Of a stretch of 64,000 nucleotides of DNA, positions 45,246-54,018 are shown in pieces. Made by a program: the position numbers and the translations under genes. Within the stretch, counting starts at the first letter, position 1. Each line of letters starts with the position of its first letter. Under the pieces are notes generated by a model, which worked only from the letters and a program-made list of their open reading frames with translations, did no database searches and had not been told where the DNA came from. The stretch is from Sphingomonas psychrotolerans (GTDB lineage: Bacteria > Pseudomonadota > Alphaproteobacteria > Sphingomonadales > Sphingomonadaceae): the NCBI RefSeq assembly GCF_002796605.1, contig NZ_CP024923.1, positions 186,001 through 250,000 on the forward strand, written 5' to 3'.

Positions 45246-45893
45246 ATGTTCAGCAATCCCAAGCCGACCGCTTCGCTCTCCTCCAGCCTCCTCGCCCGCA
45301 AGGGCCAGGCGCGTCCGGCGATGCGTCCGCAGGGCTTCCTGCAGATGAACACCGGCCAGCAGGAAGATCTCGGCTGGAACGACATGGGCGAGGATTTCCG
45401 TCCGGCGCCTTATGTCGCGCCGGTCGAGCATGCCTATGAAGCGCCCAAGCCCGAGGTGCTGCGCCAGATCGAGGCGCTCGACGAGCAACTCGCCGCGCCA
45501 GCGCCAGCGCCAGCGCCAGCACCCGCGATCGCCGTGGAGCCCGAGATCGCCGCAGAACCCGAGATGGCAGCGGAGCCCGAGATGGCAGCGGCGCCCGAGA
45601 TCCAGCTGATCGCGACGCGCCCGATGAAGCGCGAGCCGGTGCTCAAGCACGCGCCGGCAGTGTCGCAGGGCACGCTCGCGCGCGTCGCGCGCGAGGTTTC
45701 CACCAAGAAGGCAAGGGCCGCGTTCACGCTGCGGCTCGACCAGGAACGGCATCTGCGGTTGCGCCTGGCGTCCGCCATTACCGGGCGTTCGGCCCAGCAG
45801 CTCGTAACCGAAGCACTCGATCAATTTCTCGAAACGCTCGAGGGGATCGACACACTCGCCAGCCAGATCGACCCCGCGATACTTCGGGGGTGA
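45246..45893 (+). CDS. ribbon-helix-helix protein, putative ParA partner
   Basis: A 215-residue protein from MFSNPKPTAS (ATG 45246, AGGAGG five bases upstream; an in-frame GTG at 45240 is too close to the ribosome-binding site). The middle is low complexity: Ala/Pro repeats (about 83-93) and repeated EPEMAA units. The C-terminal about 60 residues resemble an Arc/MetJ-type ribbon-helix-helix (KKARAAFTLRLDQERHLRLR, LASAITGRSAQQLVTEALDQ, FLETLEGIDTLA). In type Ib partition systems an RHH protein is the ParA partner. The N-terminus has no signal peptide. It lies between parA-like and SPOR genes in one operon. Confidence 0.8.
   Translation: MFSNPKPTASLSSSLLARKGQARPAMRPQGFLQMNTGQQEDLGWNDMGEDFRPAPYVAPVEHAYEAPKPEVLRQIEALDEQLAAPAPAPAPAPAIAVEPEIAAEPEMAAEPEMAAAPEIQLIATRPMKREPVLKHAPAVSQGTLARVAREVSTKKARAAFTLRLDQERHLRLRLASAITGRSAQQLVTEALDQFLETLEGIDTLASQIDPAILRG
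45495..45520 (+). repeat. short tandem repeat (CGCCAG)n inside the RHH gene
   Basis: About four copies of the 6-bp unit CGCCAG, encoding alternating Pro/Ala. In-frame unit, so slippage would only change linker length. Confidence 0.7.
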
Positions 45894-45904
45894 AGGATAT
45901 GACG

Positions 45905-47260
45905 ATGAACAGCCGCAAGATGATCAAGTTCGGCCTCTCGGCACTCGTGCTGGGGGGCGTCGCGGTGACCGGCGTCGCGACGCAGGGATTCACCAGCGCC
46001 GCTTTTGCCAGCGCGGGCGCCAATGCCAAGAAAGCTGCGGCGGAAGCAAAGGACGCGCGCAAGGCGATCGCAAAGCGCAAGGCCGAGCCGGCGGTTCAGC
46101 ATGCCGAAGCGGCAGTGGCCAACGATCCGGCCAATGCCGAATATCGCGCGCTGCTCGGCCAGGCTTACCTGCTGGCGGGCCGCTTCACGTCCGCGGCACA
46201 GGCGCTCAACGATGCGCTGACGCTCAGCCCGCAGGACGGGCGCGTGGCGCTCAATCTCGCGCTCGCCAAGGTTGCGCAGGGCGACTGGGCCGGCGCGCGC
46301 ACGACGCTGCAGGCACATGCCGATATCATTCCCGCGAGCGATCGCGGCCTCGCTTTCGCGCTCGCCGGCGATCCGGTGACTGCGATCGAGATCCTGGGCC
46401 CCGCCGCGCGCGAAGCGACGGCGACCGCCAAGACCCGTCAGAATCTCGCGCTCAGCCTCGCTCTCGCGGGGCGCTGGGCGGAAGCGGGCAAGATCGCTTC
46501 GATGGACGTCTCTCCCGACCAGCTTCAGGCGCGGATGATCGAATGGGCGCGGTTCGCGCGGCCCACCAATGCCTATGACCAGGTCGCCTCGCTGCTGGGC
46601 GTGCGCGCCGTCGAGGATGGCGGCCAGCCGGTCGCACTCGCGCTGACGCAGCAGCCCAATGTTGCGGTGGCCGCAGTCGTTCCGGTCGCCGATCCGGTCG
46701 ATGCCTATATGCCTGGCGTGCCACAGGGGGCGGCGCAGGTCGACGTCGAAGTCGCTGCCGCGCCGCAGCCGGAAGTGCAGCCTGAGCCGCAGCAGGTCGC
46801 GGGCACCGGGCCGCAAATCGTGTTCGGGCCGCGCGCTGAAGTGGTCCAGCAGGTTCCGGTGATGCAGACGGCCTCGGCCCGCGCCACGCCCAAGGCGCCG
46901 GTCCGCGTTGCCACGGCGCCTGTGGTCGCAGCTCCGGCCGTGGCAGTGAAGGCAAGGCCGGGGACTTATTATGTCCAGCTCGGCGCCTATGAGAGCGCCG
47001 CGGTGGCGCGCGACGCATGGGCGCGGCACAGCCGCCGCGTTCCCGCGCTGCGCACCGAGACTCCGCAGGGCGCCAAATTCTCGACCGGCGGGGGCAATTT
47101 CTACCGTCTGTCGGTCGGCGGCTTCGCGCGCACCGATGCCGTATCGCTTTGCAGCCAGGTCCGCGCCAGCGGCAGCCCATGCTTCGTGCGTGTGGCGGCC
47201 GGCGACAACGTCGCAGCCTGGGTCAAGGGTGGCAGTCGCACGCAGGTTGCCGCACGTTGA
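45905..47260 (+). CDS. exported TPR and SPOR-domain protein
   Basis: A 451-residue protein; ATG 45905 chosen because AAGGA lies eight bases before it (ATG 45899 and GTG 45890 are alternatives). A signal-anchor/peptide (MIKFGLSALVLGGVAVTGVA) is followed by an Ala/Lys-rich helix and TPR-like repeats (AVQHAEAAVANDPANAEYRA, LLGQAYLLAGRFTSAAQALN). A long Pro/Val-rich linker and a C-terminal SPOR domain (GTYYVQLGAYESAAVARDAW, NFYRLSVGGFARTDAVSLCS) follow. SPOR domains target septal peptidoglycan. As third gene after the ParA-like ATPase and the RHH protein, it is the only exported element of that operon. Confidence 0.9.
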   Translation: MNSRKMIKFGLSALVLGGVAVTGVATQGFTSAAFASAGANAKKAAAEAKDARKAIAKRKAEPAVQHAEAAVANDPANAEYRALLGQAYLLAGRFTSAAQALNDALTLSPQDGRVALNLALAKVAQGDWAGARTTLQAHADIIPASDRGLAFALAGDPVTAIEILGPAAREATATAKTRQNLALSLALAGRWAEAGKIASMDVSPDQLQARMIEWARFARPTNAYDQVASLLGVRAVEDGGQPVALALTQQPNVAVAAVVPVADPVDAYMPGVPQGAAQVDVEVAAAPQPEVQPEPQQVAGTGPQIVFGPRAEVVQQVPVMQTASARATPKAPVRVATAPVVAAPAVAVKARPGTYYVQLGAYESAAVARDAWARHSRRVPALRTETPQGAKFSTGGGNFYRLSVGGFARTDAVSLCSQVRASGSPCFVRVAAGDNVAAWVKGGSRTQVAAR

Positions 47261-47285
47261 TTCAGGACACCACACGAGACATCGA

Positions 47286-47314
47286 GGGCCGGGGCTGACG
47301 CTCCGGCCCTTTTT
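47286..47314 (+). terminator. terminator of the ParA/RHH/SPOR operon
   Basis: Stem GGGCCGG/CCGGCCC (47286-47292 with 47303-47309) followed by TTTTT (47310-47314), 25 bp past the SPOR gene stop codon. A textbook rho-independent terminator. Confidence 0.9.
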
Positions 47315-47396
47315 GCTGGCCAGTCCGCTTCGTCATTTGCGGTTCATCTCGGCGTAATTAATGTACGCTCTCCGCTGTCTAGAGGGAGCAGCTGCC

Positions 47397-47672
47397 ATGA
47401 TTCGCCTATCTCTTGCCGCCACTACGCTTGCACTGGCTTCGCCCGTCGCGGCGCAAGCCCAGACCGAGCTTTCACCCACCGATCAGGCCCGCACCGTCTG
47501 CGCCCCCAAGCGCGACAAGGCCGGCAACAAGATCGGCGGAGAGATCTGCATGACTGGTAAGCAGTGGCAGGTGGCGCTCGCCAAGGTGCGCTGGCCCGCC
47601 AAATATCAGCGTCCGGCGCGGACGACCCAGACCGGCCACTTCCTGATGGCCAGGCCCACAAGATTCTATTGA
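47397..47672 (+). CDS. small exported protein of unknown function
   Basis: A 91-residue protein from MIRLSLAATT with GAGGGAG upstream and a signal peptide cleaved near residue 19-21 (AQAQ). The mature part has two Cys (TVCAPKR, GEICMTGKQW) and a basic end (RWPAKYQRPARTTQTG). This CAPKRD...ICMTGKQW pattern recurs in sphingomonad small exported proteins, but no function is known to me. Monocistronic, behind the strong terminator of the preceding operon. Confidence 0.72.
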   Translation: MIRLSLAATTLALASPVAAQAQTELSPTDQARTVCAPKRDKAGNKIGGEICMTGKQWQVALAKVRWPAKYQRPARTTQTGHFLMARPTRFY

Positions 47673-47703
47673 CGTCCGGAACCGATCCGGTCCCGCCGCG
47701 AGC

Positions 47704-48924
47704 TTATTCGACCGGCGTGCCGCCTTTGTAGAGCGCGAGCACCTTTCCCTGCACCGGTAGGCGATCGAACGGCGTGTTGCCGGCGCGTGCCGCCATGCGC
47801 TCGGCCTCGATCTGCCACGGTGCACCCGGATCGAGGACGATCAGGTCGGCGGGCTTGCCGGGCTCGAGCGTTCCGGTTGCGAGGCCGAGGATTTTCGCCG
47901 GATTGGCGGCGAGCAGCCCGAACAGCCGATCGATCGAAATCAGTTCGTCGCGCACCAGCCCCAGCGATAGCGCCAGAAGCGTTTCGGCGCCGGACATGCC
48001 GGGCTCGGCATCGGTAAAGGGCAGGCGCTTGGCTTCGGGGCCGCGGGGATCATGCCCCGATGCGATCACGTCGATGGTCCCATCCCGGATCGCCGCCAGC
48101 GCGGCCTGACGATCGCTTTCGTCGCGCAGTGGCGGCGAGAGGCGCGCAAAGGTGCGGAAGTCGCTTATCGCAATATCCGAGAGCAGCAGATGCGCGGGGG
48201 TTATCCCGCAAGTGACTGCGACACCGCGGCGTTTCGCGGCGCGGACCAGTTCGAATGCCGCGGCGGTAGTGACCTGACGGAAATGGAGGCGCGCGCCGGT
48301 CTCCTCGGCCAGCATCAGATCGCGCGCGACGGCCAGCGCCTCTGCGATCGCGGGAGCGGCGGGGAGGCCGTGCCGCGTCGCAGTCTCGCCTTCGGTGGCG
48401 ACTGCGCCGTCGGTCAGGCCGCAATCCTCGGCGTGCGCGACGACGACGAGCCCGCAATCGCGCGCATAAGCGAGCAGCTTGCGCATCGTCCCCGACGACG
48501 CGATCCGGCCACGCCCGGTCGCGACGGCGCGCGCGCCGGCCGAAGCGTTGATCGCTATCTCGGCAAGGTCGCGCCCTTCGAGCGCGCGGGTGGCGGCGGC
48601 GAGCGGATGGACCCAGAGCGCAGGCTTGCCCGACAGAGCAGCGCGGCGAATGATGCCCGGATCGTCGAGCACCGGCGATTGATCGGGCATCAGCCCGACA
48701 CGCGCGATGCCGCCGGCGCGGCACGCGGCTTTGTCGACCGAGAAGACCCCGAGATCGATCAGCGCGGGAGCGAGCGTCTTGCCGGCGAGGTCGATGCGCC
48801 GGGCGTCGCCGGGAATTTCGAACTCGCCGGTCGCGACGATGATCTCCCCGTCGATCAGCAGATTGCCGTTGCTGACGCCGCGGACCGGGCAGACGAGCTG
48901 GGCGCCAAGGAAGACGGTCTTCAT
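47704..48924 (-). CDS. dihydroorotase-like protein lacking the metal site (PyrC'/PyrX type)
   Basis: A 406-residue member of the dihydroorotase family, fused to the pyrB reading by an ATGA overlap. The metal-binding His-x-His that normally follows the first strand is absent: the segment reads [14 protein letters not shown]. The late Asp-His motif (usually TDHAPH) is degenerate as [14 protein letters not shown]. The overall fold blocks ([61 protein letters not shown]) remain. Such inactive dihydroorotases (PyrC') stabilise the PyrB dodecamer in Pseudomonas and other bacteria. The true dihydroorotase gene must lie elsewhere in the genome. Confidence 0.88.
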   Translation of the reverse strand: MKTVFLGAQLVCPVRGVSNGNLLIDGEIIVATGEFEIPGDARRIDLAGKTLAPALIDLGVFSVDKAACRAGGIARVGLMPDQSPVLDDPGIIRRAALSGKPALWVHPLAAATRALEGRDLAEIAINASAGARAVATGRGRIASSGTMRKLLAYARDCGLVVVAHAEDCGLTDGAVATEGETATRHGLPAAPAIAEALAVARDLMLAEETGARLHFRQVTTAAAFELVRAAKRRGVAVTCGITPAHLLLSDIAISDFRTFARLSPPLRDESDRQAALAAIRDGTIDVIASGHDPRGPEAKRLPFTDAEPGMSGAETLLALSLGLVRDELISIDRLFGLLAANPAKILGLATGTLEPGKPADLIVLDPGAPWQIEAERMAARAGNTPFDRLPVQGKVLALYKGGTPVE

Positions 48925-49910
48925 GCCCAGCCCTCCACGCCGCGCTCGGCGCGGGTGAGCACGTCGAGGCAGGCCATGCGGACGGCGACGCCCATCTCGA
49001 CCTGTTCGGTGATCGCGCTGCGGGTCGGGTGGTCGGCGACCGAGGATTCGATCTCGACTCCGCGGTTCATCGGCCCCGGGTGCATCACCAGCGCGTCCGG
49101 CTTGGCGCGGGCGAGCCGCTCGGGCGTGAGGCCGTAGCGCATGTGGAATTCGCGCGTGGAGGGGATGTAGCCGCCCGCCATCCGCTCGTTCTGGACGCGG
49201 AGCATCATCACTACGTCCGCGCCCTCGAGCGCGGCGTCGAAATCAGTGAAGGGCTGGACGTACATCCGCTCGATCGCGGCGGGCATCAGCGTCGATGGCG
49301 CGACGACCCGGACCTCCGCCGCGAGCGCAGTAAGTGCCAGCATGTTCGAGCGCGCGACCCGGCTGTGGAGGATGTCGCCGCAGATCACCACGCGCTGCCC
49401 GGCGATGCTGCCCCGGCGGCGCCGGATCGTCAGCGCATCGAGCAGGGCCTGGGTGGGATGTTCGTGCCAGCCGTCGCCGGCGTTGAGCACCGGACAATCG
49501 ACTTTCTGCGCGATCAGATCCACTGCGCCCGAGCTCATATGGCGGATGACGATCACGTCGGCACGCATCGCGTTGAGCGTCACCGCGGTGTCGATCAGCG
49601 TCTCGCCCTTCTTCACGCTCGACTGCGCCGCGTGCATGTTGACCACGTCCGCGCCGAGCCGTTTGCCGGCGATCTCGAACGACAGCAACGTCCGCGTCGA
49701 ATTCTCGAAAAAGGCATTGATCTGGGTGAGGCCTTCGAGCCTTTTGTCGCTCTTGGCGCGGGTGCGGTTGACCTCGACCCATTGTTCGGACTCATCGAGC
49801 AGGAACATGATCTCGTGCGGCTGGAGCCCGGCGATCCCGGTCAAATGCCGGTGCGGGAAGGCGGCGCGGCCGGGAAGCTGCGCCGCGGGGCTGTGATCGG
49901 AAGCTTGCAT
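48921..49910 (-). CDS. pyrB: aspartate carbamoyltransferase catalytic subunit
   Basis: A 329-residue PyrB that forms carbamoyl-aspartate from carbamoyl phosphate and aspartate in pyrimidine synthesis. Signature phosphate loop [33 protein letters not shown] and [12 protein letters not shown] are intact. The N-terminus has a short extra stretch ([18 protein letters not shown]). No pyrI regulatory gene follows; instead the dead dihydroorotase partner overlaps by 4 bp, as in class A ATCases of Pseudomonas. Promoter is in the gap to the divergent M48 gene. Confidence 0.96.
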   Translation of the reverse strand: MQASDHSPAAQLPGRAAFPHRHLTGIAGLQPHEIMFLLDESEQWVEVNRTRAKSDKRLEGLTQINAFFENSTRTLLSFEIAGKRLGADVVNMHAAQSSVKKGETLIDTAVTLNAMRADVIVIRHMSSGAVDLIAQKVDCPVLNAGDGWHEHPTQALLDALTIRRRRGSIAGQRVVICGDILHSRVARSNMLALTALAAEVRVVAPSTLMPAAIERMYVQPFTDFDAALEGADVVMMLRVQNERMAGGYIPSTREFHMRYGLTPERLARAKPDALVMHPGPMNRGVEIESSVADHPTRSAITEQVEMGVAVRMACLDVLTRAERGVEGWA

Positions 49911-50059
49911 TAAAGCTGCGGGGTAGCGACGCGCGGACGAGGGGGCAAGGCCCGCGCAAGCGATCCGCCGGGAAGTTTCGCTGCCGCAACGTCAGCGGTT
50001 GCCTGGATGCTTTTGCATCCGCTACGCGAAAGCCACTTGTTCGTCGAAAGGGGCAAATC

Positions 50060-52207
50060 GTGTCGAGCCGGGTTCGCGCAGCGTCCATTCTCGTTCTGGT
50101 CACTTTGATCCTCCCGCTCGCGGTGTTGGCGCTCGGGATCTGGGAGCAGCAACGCGTACCGGCGAATCAGGCCGAGAATATCGCCGCGCGCGAGGAATTG
50201 GGGCCACTGCTCGCGGATTTCGAAGCGAAGACGCGGGCGGCAACCGCTGACCGCAGAATCGCTTCCGATACCGAAATACGCATGGATGGCCGGGTCTATG
50301 TCGGCGAGGCATCCGTCGGGCTTTTGCGCGACGAACTGGAGCGGCTGGACCGGGCGATCTTCGTTGAGGACATTCGCGGGCGTCTGCCCCCTGTGGTGAT
50401 TGTGTGCGCCGCGCTCGTGCTGGCGATTTCGGTCCTGATGCTGCTCGGCTCCACTGCATTGGGCTGGGCCGGGCGCCAGTCGCGCGACGCGCTGGAGCGC
50501 GGCTTCAGCTTCGTCCGTCGCGCGCTGCCGCCGCTGCTGGGGGTGCAGGTCGTGGCCACCGCCCTCGGGGTCGTCGCCGCAGTCGCGTTCGAAGCCGCGC
50601 CGCTGGCCGAACTCGAAAATCCCGGCACCCGCGACATGAAGCTGATGCTGATCGCCGTCGTCGTGATGGGCTTCTCGCTGTGGACCGCGGGCAAGGCGGT
50701 GTTCAACCTGCGCCACACGCTTGCGCTGTTCGAGCCGGATCCGCTCGAGATCGACGGACGGAATGTGTCGCGCGCCGACGCGCCGGGCTTGTGGCAATGG
50801 GTGGACGGTCTGGCCCAACGGCTCGGCGCACTGCGCCCGGACCAGATCGTCGTCGGCCTGACCGGCGGTTTCTTCGTCACTTCCGGGCCCAAATTGCTGC
50901 CGGACGGCCAGCGCTTCGAGGGGCGTACGCTCTATTTGCCGCTGCCCTATCTGCCGCTGCTCCGCCAGGACGAGACCGAGGCGATCATCGGCCACGAGCT
51001 CGGCCATTTCACTGGCGGCGACACCGAATACAGCCTGCGCTTCCTGCCGATCTATGCGGGGGTGAATCGTTCGCTCGCCGCGATGGTGCTGGCGGGCCGC
51101 GGCGCCGACGGCTCCGACGGATTGATCACCCGCCCGGCAGTCGAACTAGGCGTCTTCGTGATGGAGCGGTTCGATCGCGCAGTGATGCACTGGAGCCGGG
51201 TGCGCGAATTCGCGGCCGACGAAGCCGGCGCCCGGATCACTTCGCCCGAGGCGCAGGCGCGTGCGCTGCTGCGCACCGACGCCGTCGAGAGGTGCATTGC
51301 CGAGACGCTGGGTGCCGCATTCCAGAAGCCCGAGACCGCGCCGCCCGACCTGATCGCAGCGACCGTCGAACAAGCGCGCACGCACGGTCTCGACGATCCC
51401 TCCGGAATTGAGGAACAGCAGCCGCACCCGACCGACACCCATCCGCCGCGGCACCAGCGCCTCGCCGCGCTGGGCGTGACTCCCGGGCCGGCGCTCCTCG
51501 CCGAAGTCACCACGCCGCCGGCCGAAGATGCGATGGCGCGGATTTCTGCGCTGTTCGCCGCTCCGGAACAGCTCTTCCGCGACCTTACCGCCGATTTCAC
51601 CGGCGGTGCCCGCGAGACTCATCGAGCGCATCGTGAATCGCTCGAGACCGCGGCGGGGGCGGTGGCTACGGAGGCAGTGGAGGTGCGGGACAGCACAAAG
51701 GCGGGAGGCTGGGCTCTTCTCGTCGGCGGACTGATCTTCGCCGCCATGGCGATCGGCATCAAGATCGAGGAGTCGCAATTGCCTAGCGACATCCGTTCGC
51801 TGACCCTGATCGCGGCAGGCATCGCACTGGTCTTCCTGGTCATCGCAGTCGCATTGCTGATCCGTGGCGAGAAGCCGTTCGTGACGCTCCATCCGGACAG
51901 GATCGTCCTCGACGGGGTGGATCGTCCGCTACTCTGGCGCGAAATCGAGCAGGTCGGCTATCAGGTGGCCGGCGGCGCCAACAGCAACGGGCTGCGGTTC
52001 AGTGTCTTCCTGAACCCCGACGCGCCGCTGCCTGGCCGTGGCAAGGGCGCGCGGCGCGCGAAGATCAACCGCAAGAAACACGGGATCGAGATCGCTTCCA
52101 GGCGCCTCCGCAACAAGATGACCGCACAGGCATTCGCCGACCTCATCGAGCAATATCGCATGGCCGATCACGCGCGGAGGCTGCTCGCACAGCAGGACGC
52201 GGCCTGA
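50060..52207 (+). CDS. membrane-embedded M48-family zinc protease with C-terminal PH-like region
   Basis: A 715-residue protein with a GTG start preceded by AAGGGG. Predicted membrane segments: one at 10-28, a group at 115-220 and two near 555-600. Between them is a metallopeptidase domain with HELGHFTGGDTEYS (HExxH zinc motif) and a downstream Glu in REFAADEAGARI. The C-terminal about 110 residues (TLHPDRIVLDGVDRPLLWRE) look like a small beta-rich domain of the type in membrane proteins with PH-like folds. It is bigger than HtpX and more like the YhfN/M48-peptidase group in sphingomonads. Substrates unknown; quality control of membrane proteins is a plausible role. Confidence 0.88.
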   Translation: MSSRVRAASILVLVTLILPLAVLALGIWEQQRVPANQAENIAAREELGPLLADFEAKTRAATADRRIASDTEIRMDGRVYVGEASVGLLRDELERLDRAIFVEDIRGRLPPVVIVCAALVLAISVLMLLGSTALGWAGRQSRDALERGFSFVRRALPPLLGVQVVATALGVVAAVAFEAAPLAELENPGTRDMKLMLIAVVVMGFSLWTAGKAVFNLRHTLALFEPDPLEIDGRNVSRADAPGLWQWVDGLAQRLGALRPDQIVVGLTGGFFVTSGPKLLPDGQRFEGRTLYLPLPYLPLLRQDETEAIIGHELGHFTGGDTEYSLRFLPIYAGVNRSLAAMVLAGRGADGSDGLITRPAVELGVFVMERFDRAVMHWSRVREFAADEAGARITSPEAQARALLRTDAVERCIAETLGAAFQKPETAPPDLIAATVEQARTHGLDDPSGIEEQQPHPTDTHPPRHQRLAALGVTPGPALLAEVTTPPAEDAMARISALFAAPEQLFRDLTADFTGGARETHRAHRESLETAAGAVATEAVEVRDSTKAGGWALLVGGLIFAAMAIGIKIEESQLPSDIRSLTLIAAGIALVFLVIAVALLIRGEKPFVTLHPDRIVLDGVDRPLLWREIEQVGYQVAGGANSNGLRFSVFLNPDAPLPGRGKGARRAKINRKKHGIEIASRRLRNKMTAQAFADLIEQYRMADHARRLLAQQDAA

Positions 52208-52225
52208 ACGAGTTGTCCGCGTCGT

Positions 52226-52687
52226 TCAGGCGTTGACGAGGGCGTCCACCGCGGCCTGAAGGATATGCGCAGCGGCCATGTTGTCGATCATCCCGGCGCG
52301 GCGGGCGCGGCTGAAATCCTGTTCGATGAGGGTGCGTTCCACCGCGACGGTCGACCAGCGCTCGTCCCACAGCAGGATCGGCAGGCCCATATCGTCGAGG
52401 TTGCGGGCGAAGGCGCGGGTGGACTGGGTGCGCGGACTATCGCTGCCGTCGAGATTGAGCGGCAGGCCGATGACGAGGCCCTTCACTTGCTGCGCCGCGA
52501 TCAGCTCGGCGAGCGCTGCCTTGTCTTTGGTGAACTTGGTCCGGCGGATCAGCGACGCCGGGCTGGCGAAGCTCCAGCCGGCGTCGCACAACGCGGTGCC
52601 GATCGTCTTCGTCCCCACATCGAGCCCGAGCAGGCGTCCGCCGGCGGGCAGCACGACGCGGAACTCGGCGGGGGCGGTGGTGATCAC
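52226..52687 (-). CDS. ruvX: YqgF/RuvX-type Holliday-junction resolvase family protein
   Basis: A 153-residue RNase-H-like protein: [20 protein letters not shown] (catalytic Asp), [40 protein letters not shown] (catalytic Glu), and the terminal [15 protein letters not shown] (catalytic Asp replaced in the usual DxxAA position by Asn-Met-Ala-Ala). The family processes pre-16S rRNA and resembles Holliday junction resolvases. It is downstream of the DUF3089 gene with an ATGA overlap. Length is typical. Confidence 0.93.
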   Translation of the reverse strand: MITTAPAEFRVVLPAGGRLLGLDVGTKTIGTALCDAGWSFASPASLIRRTKFTKDKAALAELIAAQQVKGLVIGLPLNLDGSDSPRTQSTRAFARNLDDMGLPILLWDERWSTVAVERTLIEQDFSRARRAGMIDNMAAAHILQAAVDALVNA

Positions 52688-53787
52688 TTCTTGTACGCCG
52701 CCAGCCGGCGCTCGGCGTCACGGCGCACATTCGCCCAGAACAGGCTGTAGTCGAACACGTGATAATTGTTGCCCGGCAGGACATACTGGCCGAAATCGGG
52801 CGGACTAGCGCCGATCGTCAGAAAGCCGCGGCCTTCGCAACGCGCCGGGACGCGGCCGATCACCAGCTGCGCGGACTGGAAGTTGGTGTCCGGGATCAGC
52901 GTGCCGAGATTGGCCTCCGCCGGCGCCGAATCGTCGGGCTTGCCGGTGATCGGGTTGGTGCAGACCATCGGCGTCCCCGCGCGCGGCTGGCCGGTGAAGC
53001 CGGTGGTCGCGTCGAAGGTGTCGACGATCAGCGCCGGATCGGCGGGCTCGGAGAAGCTCTGCCATGACAGGATGCACCCTGCCGCATCGGCACCCGCGCA
53101 GGCGGGGAGCCCCATTTTCGGGAGATCGGCCGAAACCGAGACCGGCCAGCCGACGACATAAGCAGCGACGATGCGCTTCGCGATCGGCTTTCCGGCGACC
53201 CGATCGACGAGCAGCCGCGAGAGATGGAGCGCGCCCTGGCTGTGGCCGGCGAGGAGGATCGGGCGGTCGCCCGCCTCGATCACGAACTGGTCGAAGGCAG
53301 CGAGCACGTCGCGATAGGCGAAATCGAGTGCCTTCCCGGCGCTCGCCTTGCTGGTGAGGAAGGCGCCGAAGGTCGCCTGGCGATAGCGGGGCGCCCAGAT
53401 TTCGCCGACCGAATTGAATGCGCTCGCCTGACCGCGCAGGAACAAGGCGGCGCGGTTGTTGGCATCCTGATTGTCGAGCGGTGCATTCCACGTCTGCGTG
53501 TCGAGGAACGAGGTGGGATGGACGAAGAACACCGCTGCCGCGGGCTTTGCCGCGGGCTGATAGCCGGCCGGAGTCCACAATGCAGGGTTGCCGGGTTTGT
53601 CGGGGCGCGCGATCCACATGTCGCCGCGGGCATAAGCGGCGCGATCGGGCGGGGGCAGCGCCGCCACTTCGCCGCCGGGCACCATGAACTGGCGCATCAG
53701 CTGCACGGCATAGAAGCGATAGGCAAAGGCCCCGGCGAGCACGAGCACGATCAGGACGACGATGAGATAGAGGAACTTCCGGGCCAA
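52684..53787 (-). CDS. DUF3089 alpha/beta-hydrolase-like membrane-anchored protein
   Basis: A 367-residue protein. No ATG is near the N-terminus of the conserved frame; a TTG at 53787 preceded by GGAGA (seven bases) is the best start, giving an N-terminal membrane anchor ([18 protein letters not shown]). The nucleophile elbow [13 protein letters not shown] and the [17 protein letters not shown] block are the DUF3089 hallmarks, with a C-terminal [19 protein letters not shown]. Function unknown; probably an inner-membrane-anchored esterase-like protein facing the periplasm. Its stop codon overlaps ruvX start (ATGA). Confidence 0.85.
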   Translation of the reverse strand: MARKFLYLIVVLIVLVLAGAFAYRFYAVQLMRQFMVPGGEVAALPPPDRAAYARGDMWIARPDKPGNPALWTPAGYQPAAKPAAAVFFVHPTSFLDTQTWNAPLDNQDANNRAALFLRGQASAFNSVGEIWAPRYRQATFGAFLTSKASAGKALDFAYRDVLAAFDQFVIEAGDRPILLAGHSQGALHLSRLLVDRVAGKPIAKRIVAAYVVGWPVSVSADLPKMGLPACAGADAAGCILSWQSFSEPADPALIVDTFDATTGFTGQPRAGTPMVCTNPITGKPDDSAPAEANLGTLIPDTNFQSAQLVIGRVPARCEGRGFLTIGASPPDFGQYVLPGNNYHVFDYSLFWANVRRDAERRLAAYKK

Positions 53788-54018
53788 GCCCAATCTCCAT
53801 GTGCCGCGCGACAGAAGCCGGGAGCGTTGCAATCGCAGTCCCGTGGCGCAGGGTCGGGAAGGATGCAACTGCATTGACGGGAAGGCGCTGCCGAAGGATG
53901 CTCGCGAAGGGGAGGGCGGCCCGATCGGCACAGCTCACGAAACGCGCAGCCTTTGCGCATGCCGTGCGGCGACTTTTGCGCCAGACCCCTGATCTGTTCC
54001 TCGACCGGAGAATCGCCA
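53788..54018. other. divergent intergenic region
   Basis: 231 bp between DUF3089 and DUF4153 genes; presumably the two promoters. No strong consensus seen, and no small gene supported. Confidence 0.4.

Noticed and set aside
44522..45893. The ParA/RHH pair as the chromosome-segregation parAB
   Set aside because: The partner is a ribbon-helix-helix protein, not ParB with its HTH and CTP-binding motifs, and gidA/gidB are not nearby.
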